The notes beneath the pieces were generated by a model, which was not told the DNA's origin, made no database searches, and saw only the letters and a list, made by a program, of their open reading frames with translations. A stretch of 64,000 bases of DNA, taken from the NCBI GenBank assembly GCA_963281155.1, contig CAUJLY010000003.1, forward strand, positions 2,108,001 to 2,172,000, given 5' to 3'. The position numbers and the translations under genes are program-made. This document shows, piece after piece, positions 24,537-37,300 of this stretch. Origin of the DNA: Rhabditophanes sp. KR3021 (Eukaryota > Nematoda > Chromadorea > Rhabditida > Alloionematidae). Position 1 is the stretch's first letter, and each line of letters begins with the position of its first letter.

Positions 24537-25503
24537 TATACTATGTATCACTTAATTTACTATTTGTCACTTAATTTAATTTACTATTTACCACTCTTTT
24601 TATAATTTAATCAATTATTTTTTCATCCACTGTTATTAAGTTTATCCGAATCATTTGCAAATTAATAGTAATCATTATGTAATTTATACTTTCATATATT
24701 GTTGACTATATTAAACTAAACAAGAATAATCAAATACGTGCAATATGAATATAACCCGTGTTTAGGATGTATATTTTACCATATGTTATTATTATATATT
24801 TACCATTTATTCTGATAAGCTACGTTATCTTGCTTCAATGTTCTGAATCGTCTTTATCTGTAGTGTACCTTTCTGGCATAAACCTTTGAGTAACAGAAAG
24901 TAAGATATCTGCAGAAGATTAGTTTGATTAACAAATGAAGACAAAATAAAATAAATGGGTAAAATGTCAAAGATTCCGTTATACAATAAAATTGAGTAAT
25001 ACGTTTAATATATTAACAGATCAAATGGCAATAGTCTAAAAACGAACATATTAATTAGTGATATTGTGTATCAAAATGATCGAATTGGGTATTTAGTTGG
25101 ATATGCCTGAAAACAAAATGTGTTATAAAAAACAATTAATTATATTTGTACAAAACAATTCAAACAATTTTTCATTCAATTAAAAAGGTATTATTATCAT
25201 GTTACAGATTGTTTTCAAATTTAATGCAAGATATTACAAATTCAGGGATATAAAAGGTCCATATACCTAGTCATTTAAGGATTTTTAAGATTAAATAGGC
25301 AATTAAAAAGTTATTCATTATTTTTGTATAGGCTGCATGGGCACCTATTTGCAAAATTGGTTGTGTACAAAAGAAAATGATTTTGTTAATTTAAAAAATA
25401 TATTTATTTCGACTTGACTGAAATTATTTTGCAATAAGTTAGACCCAAATTGTACGCTGATACTAAATCTGCTGTCACAGTTGCACTTTTTCTTTATTCT
25501 TAA
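24537..25503. other. Intergenic DNA between convergent genes
   Basis: About 970 bp between the 3' ends of the Argonaute and the zinc-finger gene. It is A+T-rich with no open frame of note and presumably holds both 3' UTRs. Confidence 0.5.
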
Positions 25504-27814
25504 TCACTTTGTCATCAACTTTAATTCATGTTCTTTCATATGTATTTTTAGATAATCGGGCCTAACAAATTTTTTATCACAAATTTGACACTTGATTTCT
25601 TTTCGACAAAGATGCCGTTTTGTATGTGAAGTTAATTTTGGTTTGGTAGCAAATGAAACTGAGCAAATATCACATTTGTAGTTTCGGGAGTTTCTTAAAT
25701 GGATATGTGAATGCCCTTGAAGGGCACATAATGAAGTAAATTGTTTCAGACAGGTTGGACATTTGAATTCATTAATATCATTCAATCCGGGTTCTAATGA
25801 AATATCTTCATTTAATTTTTTCAAAAAACTGGGTACCGATGAAGCTACTTCAACTTCCTTTGGAGATTCACATCCTTTCGATTCTTTTTCATCATTTAGA
25901 CTAACTTGATTCTGTATTTCTTCAGCTTCTTTAATTATACTAAAAAAAGAATCCAGCTTTGTTTCGTTATTTTCTTCACTTAGATGAAATTCAGCGTGCA
26001 TTTCCAGTTGTTTTTCAAAACGAACACTCTGCCAACAAATAATACAGTTAAGTTGAGCTGAATCGTAATTATGAGTTCGGGAATGAGTGAGAAATTCTGA
26101 TTTAGATTTAATGTTTTGTTGACAGATGCCACACTTGTTACTTTTTATAATCTTGCAGTGAGTTAGGCGATGTTCATCCAGATCATTTTGAGTCAGGCAC
26201 ATTAAATCACAAACTGAACATTTTAAGGAGTTTGATGGAGTTGAGATCTGCTTTAAATTTTGTCTTGCTTTCATTTCAATTTCATTATTTAAGGATTCTC
26301 CGCAACCCACCATTCTCGTCCCATTCAAATGAATCAACTTAACGTGACTTCTAAATGTCTCCATCGAATCCATATTAATCTTACAAATACTACAGCTATA
26401 AAATAAATTCTCAACCTGGAAATCCATTTTGTAAATAAAATATTAAGTAAGAAGATTACATGTTTTAATTTTAAATGATTGTGTTATTTAAACACTCTAC
26501 AAACATTGCTCTAACATTTTCTACATTAGAAATTTGAATATTAGCTACAAGCTATTTATGTGGCATGGCAATATTTGAGATAAAATACACATTTACTGGT
26601 TCATTTTGTTTGTTTTAGTGCTCAAGATTTCTCTTATTAAACTATAATTTATGAAGGATGGATAACTAAACGTCCGCGCAAAAGAAAAGATTATCACATT
26701 TCCAGGTCATTTGATAAAAGTGCTAGTCTCAACGGGAGGAAAAAGTAGCATACGCGGCAAAGGAAGTTTTACTTTTGCCAGGAGCAAGACTCATGTCGAA
26801 ATCAGTAAGTTAAAGGCTAAAACGAAAGGGCTACTTATGTTTTTGTTTTTATCAAAGCTAAAGATGGTCATTTTGCCTATGTAATGATCGACTCCAGAGT
26901 TGTTAGAAAAACTGAACCAAGAAGAACATTCTCTACGTAGGTGAAACGGACAACTGTAATGATTGAATGGCTAAACACAAGTCAGCCACGCTGTGACTTA
27001 AAAATGTTGTTTGACAGAAAGGAAGACTTTATCATAAAAATCGTTTGGGATCAATGATTTGGCAAGAAGGCGATCATTGTCTTAAAGAAGTGGTACCAGT
27101 CAAAACAAGTTGCAGAGAATATCGAGTGTATCCTCATAAACGCTCTCCGACACCGTCTCAAGCAAGCCGTCATTTGAAGAAGCCCACTGCATGTTTGAAA
27201 AAATGAATGATAAAGTTGCAGACCTTATTCTAGGAAAGTTCTTTGAAGCTAATAATGACATTAAACATGTTAAATATTTCCAATTTCTTAATGACGTTTA
27301 ATTTTTAGTCTTTGATTTAATAAACCCTCACCTTATGAACCAACAAATGCATCGTATAAACATCTTGCGTGTAAAAATGCTTTGCACAATGTCCACATTT
27401 ATATAAAACCTCCGAATGATATTCAATGGCATGTTGTTGGTAAGTTTGATCATTTGTAAAGACAATTTTTGGGCAAAGAGGACATGAGTAGTGAGTAACA
27501 ACTGATAAGATATGCGTTGACATGTGTTCTACTTTTTCATCTATTGTTTTAAAGGATTGGTGACAAATGGGACAGTTCTGGGTATTGACTTCGTTCTCCA
27601 TAGTTTGAGTTAGTAAATGTTGTTTCATATGATCCGCAAATTCAGTCCATTGGTGAAAATTGGATTCGCATTGTTGACAGGAAAATTGTGAAAGAAGTAA
27701 CTTTAGTACGTTATCGTGCAGACTATGCATTTCTAGAGTATGTGTCTGGAGAATTGAAATAGAACCGAATCTTTTATCACACATCTTGCAATCATACATC
27801 ATCACTTCTTCCAT
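25504..27814 (-). CDS. C2H2 zinc-finger protein, about 12 fingers
   Basis: Exon 1 (27814-27332) ends MHLLVHK before a GTGAGG donor. Exon 2 (26415-25504) follows a TTTCCAG acceptor and continues in phase, for about 464 aa. Exon 1 carries five C2H2 fingers (first YDCKMCDKRF, last YKCGHCAKHF). Exon 2 carries seven: YSCSICKINM, LKCSVCDLMC, NKCGICQQNI and LNCIICWQSV; then, after an acidic linker of about 70 residues, a canonical trio FKCPTCLKQF, YKCDICSVSF and IKCQICDKKF. TGEKP linkers are absent, so not all fingers need contact DNA; the final trio is the most DNA-binding-like. The frame is open upstream of the chosen ATG to an acceptor (CATTTTAG) near 27855, so an upstream exon or a trans-spliced leader may exist. 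Alternatively exon 2 could start at its own ATG (26427), making two genes. Confidence 0.75.
26640..27245 (+). pseudogene. Decayed coding-like sequence inside the zinc-finger gene intron
   Basis: On the + strand, opposite the host gene, protein-like pieces appear in shifting frames: VLVSTGGKSSIRGKGSFTFA, VFIKAKDGHFAYVMIDSRVV, TVMIEWLNTSQPRCDLKMLF and AIIVLKKWYQSKQVAENIEC. Stops and frameshifts separate them. The stretch is less A+T-rich than surrounding DNA. I do not recognise the source; a transposon or a dead gene copy are both possible. Confidence 0.4.
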
Positions 27815-27855
27815 CTCGTCTGCTTCAATCTTAACTATACTTGCTTCACCTAAAA

Positions 27856-30800
27856 TGCCGTTTATTTTGCTATTAGCTTTTTATTTACATTTATGTGGTT
27901 TAACTAACAACTGTTTCCTCCTTGACATGCTTAGAAATCGTCAAAATAATATATTATCGTATTTTATCTAGAAAAATTAATAAAAAACATATCAAAAAGT
28001 GCCTGTAAATAATAATAATATTTCATTACTCTCGAGGGAAATGTCGTGTTTTCTTTTTAATCTATTACTTTCCAAAGCGTAGTTTTATACTTTACAGAAG
28101 CAAAGCTAGGTGTGCGGAATTTTAGCAAGTATTTTCAGAAATGTTGCTGCCACTTTTAAATTTGACTGAATACTGTTTACCAAGGGGAAATAAGAAAGCA
28201 CATCAAAATTCAACCCCCACGCCGACTCACTTCCCTAATCTTTTTAAAGCCTCTTTTCTAGACAGTTTCGTTATCAAAAATTACCTCATTTTTTGAAGTA
28301 TAATTTTACAGAAGCAAAATATGTTTTATGATAAATGTTATTAAATATGTATCCCCATTTTAAGACACCAACTATTTGAGAAAAATAACAACTCTAAATC
28401 AACTTTTATAATCTGTATTAAGACATTGCAAATTATATGTATAGCTTCTAAACCATTTTTATCGAGTTCCTTATATTTATAGAATTCTCCAGAACCATTG
28501 CAACACCAGACATGAAACATATGGTATCAGTGTCATCTTTTTCTAGTTTTTAAACCTAATGCACCTTGTTTTGTTTAAATATAATATTTCAGAAAGCCTA
28601 ATATAAACGTCAATTGTTTTAAATGTTCTTATATTTTTGTAGGACGTATTATAACTGCAATTTATACTCCCTGTCCAGATGATTAAGTTGTGATAAAAAT
28701 AACTAACAGTTTCTCACCGAGGGTAACAAAAAGCTGTCTATATTTGGTTAAGCTTATCTTGTAAACGAGCAAGTTTCAAGAGGGTGCTGAAAAGGTCATA
28801 TATTTTTCTAAGCATATTTTACATAGCTGTATTGTGATTAAAAATAACTAATATTTGGTTTCTACCGGAGAGTGGCGAAATTATGTATATTCTCTTGAAT
28901 CTAGGAATTTATCTCTACATATATTAAAACTTAAATGAAAGCAACATTACCATCGTACATGAAGTTAGAATATCGTAAGCAATATTTATACGGACTGTCA
29001 TACTACAAAATAACAAAAAGCGATCTATTTCATTTGACTGTGTCTAATTTGTGAAACAATTTTCAACACTAGGGATTAAAAAGGACATCGCGATTTTTTA
29101 CTGTAATATAACTTTCATTAACTGACACATAGATAAAAGTACAAGTTGTTATATGGACAAATTATTAAAAGCGGCGTAATATCCAATTTTTAATTAACTT
29201 TAAGTATTATGTCAATTTTTACATGAGCAATAAGTGTCAATTTCATAGGTATAATATTTTGATTTAAATATCTTAAAAACATACAAACTCATTTTAATTT
29301 ACAATTTGAAAATTCAATTACCAAAGTTGGCAATGAAAATAACTAGATAATGATAAAATTGTCATAGATCTTTTTAAATATATCATACATTTGATTAATT
29401 TAATAACCATTAAAAATGCAAAATAAAATGAAACATTTGAGTCAACTTAAAATTAAGCAACTTATGTAAAAGAGAAATAAACGTATGAGATGTGAAAACA
29501 CCAACTACTTTTTGAAGTAAATATATTTCCGTTGTGTTTCTTCGATTAATAAGCTAAAATCACAAATAACTCGTAAATATATGCATTCATTAAAGAGTGA
29601 ATCTCTCCATCACCATAAATTTGGCAAGATTTGAAGTTAACTTAAAAGTCTTTTGTATTAAAGATTTTTTAAAACAAATGAAATGCTTCTTTTCCCTATG
29701 TTTAACTTTGACATAAAATTGAGAATCAAGGTTACAAATGTATTTTTAGTATAGAGTACATCTAATTAATGTATATTTAAGTTAGTTTTCCCAAATTTTT
29801 AGTCTACCTTATTTTTTGAAATGATAAAAAATGCAATGTACTCTTCCCCTCTATGACATACAGAATCAAAACCCTCCAAAAATTGCCTGTTTTCCTAGGT
29901 CAGAAAGTGTGATAAAACTATGTTTATACTTTCGGAATTATAAGTCATGATTTTTTTCTTAAAATCGAAATGACCCTTTTTGACTTCTCTGTTATCTCGA
30001 CCAATAATACGAGTTGTTTTAAACGTTTGGCACCATTGTTTTTGGGGTGTACTGATAGTCCAGTAAAGTTTTTTTAAAAAAATTTCGGACGTCCTCGAAA
30101 TGGTATAAAAACATACAAATCAGAAATAGCACCATAAAATGAATAAAAAAGATACTTAAAACTTTTTCTGATGTAGAAAAAGTTGAAAAAAATATTATTT
30201 TCAAAAAATGTCTGAATAAAATGGTATATTACAAAATTCAGTTAGCATGATATCGTGGCATCAAGCAAGTGATACCAAAAACAAAAAATTCCGATTTAAC
30301 AAATGATACATAGAAAAACACTGCATTGTTTACCAATATATTTTATTCAAAGCCAATTTTACAATATCCTCCTCGATGATATACCATTTTAAAATACTAA
30401 CAATTTAAAGAATATCCCTAAGGCTTGGGATTCTCAAACAAATGAATTCTGTTTTAAGTAATTTTAGAACAAGTCTACAAATGTAGTAGAAAAAACGGGA
30501 ATACATATGGCTTCCAAGAAAGTGTGTTTGTGGTTAGGATGGCGTCTCTGGAGGCATTTAAACACAGGGGACATCGTACACCATCAAAGAAGTAAATTTT
30601 AAGATATCCTTTCCTTTTTATTGCCATCTTTTAGATTATTGGGTAGTGGTAAATTATGCTAGGTTTTGTGATCGACCATGGTGTAATTAAATAGAAAACA
30701 AAATTATTCTGTATTGTCTAAAGTAAGGGCAGCAGAGAATGTTAATTATTTTTAAAATTAAAAAAGACACACTACAAACCACGGAATCTAATAAAATCAT

Positions 30801-31383
30801 TTTATACAACTTCTAACTACTCACTTCAAATACCAAAAGAAGGTTCTCGTTACGTTCAGGGAATTGAAGGGAAAAAAGCAGGAGCCGTTAAAGCAATCTA
30901 CTTACTTACTATTCTCTAGTGAGTTACATTTATAATTCCAGATCTTGGATCCACTAACCACAATTAAAGACACTTTTATAAGCCATATGTCTCCTACCAT
31001 TATCAAGAACCCTTCCATTTATTGCAAGAAACTGATTGGAGGTAGCATAACCTGTCGTACCTAAGAAGTACGCGATTCAAGCAAAGTAGCGGTGCTCATT
31101 AAGAGTATGTGATGATATAAGGACAAATGGCCCTGATGTTATGTATATACTAGCTTATATGCTACTAGGGCTCGACAAACTAGTGGTAAAAAGAAGGTTT
31201 TAAAATATTTTTATTTACCTTTTTACTAGTATAAATTATGAAGAGATATTAATAAAAAAGAGATATGTTCAAGTTAACTGCATCTAAAACAATTGGCAAC
31301 GGAATATTAAAATAGAATTAAAGTTTGCAGTTAATTGGTAATATGCGTATAGAATGAATAAAATGTGTTAATTAATTATGTAT
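27856..31383. other. Intergenic DNA, no supported gene
   Basis: About 3.5 kb between the zinc-finger gene start and the talin 3' end. I found no motif-bearing frame on either strand and no ordered repeat. The left end should include the zinc-finger gene promoter or an unseen 5' exon; the right end should include the talin 3' UTR. Confidence 0.5.
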
Positions 31384-34300
31384 TTAAATGGCATCTGGAG
31401 TTCCACTTCTTTCATATCGCTGTTTATTGATGGTGGCAAGTTTTTCTCTAGCTTCCTTTAATTCGCGTTCTTTAGTATAGACTTCGGTAGTTGCCTGCCA
31501 AACTTGACTAATTCCATTGACAAGACTTTGGGAAATTTTGAAAGGTCTTTCATCGGTAGAGATAGTTTGTTTGGCTGCAGCTACGAGGCTTTCAGTTGCC
31601 GTCTTGACAGCATTCCCAGCTGCTTGTAGTCTTTGAGTTGCCAAAGATCCGATGTCAGATTTGACTTTGCACGCTACTAAGAGATGAGCAGTGGACGAAG
31701 CTACTTGTTTAGCAGCACTAATTAGTTTTTCCTCGGTACCACGACCTAAGACAACATTATTCGCTTCACCGCATAATTGGTGGACTGCGGCCACAACCAT
31801 TCTAGCGGCGGAAATCAGACCTTCAGACCATTGGTAGTCTTGTGAATGAGGATTTGTTGGATTTGGGTCAAGTCTTCCTTGAGAAACAAGTTCTTTTTGA
31901 GCTTCACTGGCTGCCCTAACAAGTGTTTTGACAGCATTGGTGATTCCATGAGATGCAGACAAAATATGCTCGTCGAACGGTAAGTTTTCATCGACTCTAG
32001 TGATCTCAGACTAAAAAGGCATTTAAACAATATATCAAAAACCAAACTTACTGTATGTCTACGAGGCTTAAGTTGAGCCAGTTTAATTGCAGCAGCTTCA
32101 ATAGAGGTTGCGGCTCCTAATAACTCATTCTCAGCAATTATGGTAGGATCATTTGTTCCCCATTCGTCGTCACCTTTCATTGATTCGCCACAATTAATAA
32201 GGTCTCCTGTTAATTGAGAAATCTTTTGGGCTGCGTAGATGAGGTTGTTCTTGGCGGAAATGTCAAAGCCATTTTTTAACAAAATGTGGAGTAAAAAGGT
32301 TAACAATGTCTTGATTTGTAGAGCTACTTCACGCCCATTGTCATTAATCTTGTATCTCAGTTCGGCATTGTCTACATTATGTCCGATTGATCTGGCAACT
32401 AATAGCAATTCGTGTACAGCACCTCTTGCCAGATTCGCAGATGTAATCAAATCTTCTTGAGTCAAGGTATTAGCAGCGTTAGCGGCTTTTGAAGTAGCTT
32501 CGCCAACACTCTTAGATGCTCTAAATATGTCTTCGGGTGATGCATTTTCTCTAATGTGACCTTCCCCACTATCAAAAATTCTGATTTCATTTTCAATAGC
32601 CTCAATGGCAGCTTCCAAAGCTCTAGTTCCTCGTTGAGATTCGTTTTCAATGACTTTGACTGTCTTTAACAATCCTGTTACATTAAAAACCATCCCCTTG
32701 GCTGCTTCCTTAAGCGAATTCATTGCTGGATCGTGCAGTGACTTGCCAGAAGCATTCTTTGTACTTTGAATTAAATGCGCCAAAGAAGCAGCTACATCTC
32801 TAACAGCATGAATAACCATCACCTGTGCTTCTGAATGCTCGCTGTTCAAGGAAGATGCTGAATTTTTAACAGACTCAGTCAAGTTCAAAATAGTTTTAAC
32901 GGCATTTTGCGCAGCAACTGCCAATTGTTCTTGATTTGAAGCGGCTCCCGAAACAAGTGCCTTCGTATCTTCAATCAAAGCTTTAGCTGTTTTCAATATA
33001 GTTTCTCTGTGAGAAGCAAAAGTATCTTGCCCACTTCCCACTCCGGTATTCAAAGATCCTGATGTCGCAAACATGATTGTTGTGTCCAAATCTCCGATAA
33101 TTCCACTGACTGTATTGGCAGCATTGATGCAAGCTTGCGTTCCTTTCGAACCTTCATGTAAAGCAGCTAGAACTTCTTGGACTCCATCAATTACACTGGA
33201 ACTAGCTTTTTGTAGTTCTTTGAAAATCCATTGATCATTTGGATGAGCTTTTCTTTTGCCAGCGATTTTCACTAATTCAATACAAGCTGTTCCTAACTTT
33301 TGGACAGCAACTCTGAGTTTATGAGCAATATCTGGTGATGACAATAAAGCAACAGCAGCGACAGAATCCTGGGCACACTGTTGATAATAATCAGATAAAT
33401 TCAAAGCCATTGTTCCTAGATGTTCAGGACCAATAGAAGGCATATCAGTTGCAATCTTATTAATAGCTTCCAAAGCAGAAATCATTCTAGTTTGAGAATC
33501 AGCAAAGGTACTTTGTTGATCAATATGTCTAGTTTGGTCAGTCATTTGAATAGATCTTGAAATTGAATCTACCATTCCATGGATTACTCCTGCTTCAGAC
33601 TCCATGACGCGAACATATCTCTGCAATTCATTGAGAGCATCACTGACTAGATAACTTTTTTCATTTACAATTTTGTGCAATTCAGTTGCCTGGGGATTAC
33701 CTCCCGCATCTTTAGCGGCATGCATAAATTGAAATTCAGACTCAACGACTGTCTTGCACAAATTAAACAAATCATTCTGGACTCTGTTATCGACTGCATA
33801 GGAAGCGGCGTGGATTCCAGATTGAACTAAAGATTCCATTGCAAGCATGTTTTCTCTAACTTCGTGGCTAATCTTTTCGGACGCATTATTTGCAGCTTCT
33901 TTGAAAGTATCAATTCTGTCAATGATAGATTGGGAAGCATGAATTATTTGCTGTTGAACACGTTGCTCGGAAATACTGCTTTGCGGCAGTTGGCCTTGAT
34001 AAGCGGCCATGGACGAAGTTTCAATTGATTGCATCAAAGTACGCAATCTAGTAATTGAAGCATCTGTAATATCATTTTCAGATTAAGATAATATTAAAAA
34101 TTAAATTTCAAAGAGACTGTATAACAGTAGTTGTTTTAAGGGTTTTACACATTTGAAATTTCAGCTTTAAGATATTTACGTGGCATGTATTTAGCACCAA
34201 ATTTCACGTTTATTAATCAACCTTTCTTTATTATTTTACTTGCTTAAGATCGCATTCAAGCTGTGTGCTACTTTTATCTACAAATAGAAAAGAACCCTGA

Positions 34301-37300
34301 CTCAAGCAAAAGATCTGAGGCTAAGATTAATAGATTGTAGATCAAATAACGGTGACTGAGAATGATGGGAAGAGCCTAAGCTACACAAGAAGCATACATT
34401 ATGCAGCTGCTAGTGAATTGAAATTGCACTAATTATAATTTTATTTTCTTTAGAGCAATTTCATCATTCGCCTCCACAATCCATATCTACTCAGAGACAA
34501 ATAGTGGTGTTGCTAAGTTAACCTTAAAAGATTTTGCTAAATGCGAACTTTTAGAGTATATTTTAAAATGTTAACCTATTTTTTTATACTAAATAAATAC
34601 CTAAATCATTTTGTCCTGGAGCTTCATCTCTAATCGCGGAAACTAGTTTTTTGATTGATTCAGAGACAACTGTTGAATTGTCTGCTAACTTTTGCCAAGT
34701 TGAAGCATCTTTAGGGGAAAGTGCCAATGCTTTAGCTGTCTTGAACATTTCGCATGTTGCAAAAAGCATTTGTCTTCCCGAAGTAAGGACAGGTTTTTGA
34801 GCTTCAGCTCCTCTAGCAGAAATTTTGGCTGGAATAGGTATGAATTCATTACCCTTGGTAAAAGCTTCCAAGTTTTCAGCTGCATGTTGAACTGCATACG
34901 TTTTTTCAACTAGGTCAATTTTATTGGTATGGCTGGCAAAGTCTCTATCCACATCTTTTACACTTTTGATAAAGGAAGCAGTAGATGTGACTAAGTCAGT
35001 TCCATACTGAATAAATTGCTTTTTGCTGTTTACATTTAGGGCTTGCATAGACATTTCTCGGCAGAGATTAGAAAGTGCAGAGGTGTGGGAGGCGAGAACA
35101 GTAGTATCTCCGATTAAGGAAGCACGAACGTACTTTTCTTGTTGAATATCAGAGCAAATTCGTTTGACTACTGATAAGGAAGATTCAAATGATTGACTGT
35201 CAAAGAGAGCTTGCTTGCCCGGTACGCTTGAAGGTTCAGCTACCCCTACAAGGTAGGCAGATTGGGCAGCAGCTTCGACTAAACCACAAACAGCTTCAGC
35301 CGCAATATGAACTGATTCACAGAGAGATTCAGTATCAACAGCCTTAGCATTTCTAGCGATTCCTTTCATACCTTCTCCTAGCTTTTTAGCCTGTTCAGTT
35401 ACTGATTCAAGAGACTCATAGTACCCTTTATTATTAATTGGATACAAGGCATTGTCGAGGAGATGCCTGCAACTCTCAATTTGTCTTAATGAATTGTCAC
35501 ATTCTGTTATCCAAGGTGATTGTTGTTGTGAACTAAATTCTTCAACAATAACATTAACTATTTCAGTAAGTTTTCTGGTTGATTGGATTAGTTCTTGCTT
35601 AATTTGTGGAGCAGCACTTAATTCATTTATTGATGCTTTGACTTTACTTAAAATAGTGCAAGCCTCTTCTTTAGTCAAATCAAGATTAATTTGCTGCTTT
35701 GCCTTTAATTCAGGGGCTCCTCTGTTGACAATAATTGCTTTTTTTACTGTTGTATGGAAGTCAGTGTAAGCGGTAGCAAAACATTCGACTACTGCTCCTT
35801 GTTCGGGTGCGATCATGTTAACCAACAAATGCCCATTAGTCTCAATTACCTTATCAGCTTTTTCTCTAATGTCTTCGATAGTAATTGGTTGAGAGGTTGG
35901 TTGAATGGTGATGGACGTTTCGATGTTTCTAACTTGATCAATTGCCTTATCAACGACGATGTTATCAGGAAGAAGATCGAGACATTTTTTCAAACTGATC
36001 GTCACTGTTCTACAAGCTTCAGCTAGTTGTTGTTGTTCAGAGTGAGCTCTTACTTTTTCATAAATTATTCCAGAGTCATGAACGACACTTCTAGCTTTAT
36101 TCACTATTTCCAAGACAGGAGTTGTTTTTCTGGAAGCACAAACTGAATGAATGGAGGATGTAAATTCCCTCAAACAATGAGCTACTTCAACTGCACTAGA
36201 ACCAAGGTGGTGTCTATCACTCGAAGCTTCAGCTGAAACCAATTGAGCCAGAGAAGATCCTAAACTTCTAGCGGATTGAACAACCTCACTAGCCGAAGTC
36301 TCCGCCTTTTGATAAGGCAATGGAAGAAGAGTTCCAGCAGAATAAGCTTGACTAATTGAAACTAAATCCTGATCGAGTTTAGAAATCAAGTCCTCAGATC
36401 TAACTAGTGTTAAATCATAATTTGATTGTTGAGCATTATTAAATGCAACTCTCAATTCGGAAATGTTTTCATTCAATTGTTGGGAGAATTTCTGTAAATT
36501 CTCAGCTAAGTCTTGATTTTGAACGGAATGAACAGCCCTTCTGGTAACTTCGACAAACTTAGTTGTTTGCGGAATGATCTATAATTTTGATATGAATAAA
36601 TAAATGTTTTGCCTTAATAATTCCATCAAGCAAACAAGTGTTACCTTTCCAATATATAAATGTATAAATAAATGAATAGATTAAGTTCTATTATAAATGA
36701 AAGTAACGACAGATCATTTTTATGAATCAAAGTTTTTTATTCGGTTTTACTAATATGTCATAAAATGTCAGTAGCACTTTCGTCAATTAAAAGACGCCAA
36801 CTCGCAACAAACATTTCATGCACATATCACCGATTTCCTTTGGTACATGCCAAAAATTTATAATGGGACGGATATATATTGGAAGGGTTTGCCATATGTT
36901 TGTTTGAAAGAAAAAATATAGTATGTATGGACAGTTATTAGTAAATATAATGGTCGGACTCATAGTTAATGCATGCAAAAAGACAAAACAAGATTCTAAC
37001 TGACGTATGTCTGATGCGAGTTTGTTGTCGATATTAAGAGGCAAAAAATGTCTTAAGTATAATGTATTTTTGTGATTAAAGAAAAAACTTAATAAACATA
37101 TTGGTGTACCTTGGAAACATCGTGGGCTAGTCTGGATTGGGCAGTGAAACGGTCAGCTTCAGTCACGGCTGATTGCGACTGCTTGATGCTTTCTTTGAGT
37201 CTAGGGAGAACTTCGGCCGTTTCCGTGCATTCGACAATAAGTGTTTCTGTGACACTGCGGTTGTTAATGTGAGGAATAGCTTGAGAAACGGCTCCGATTG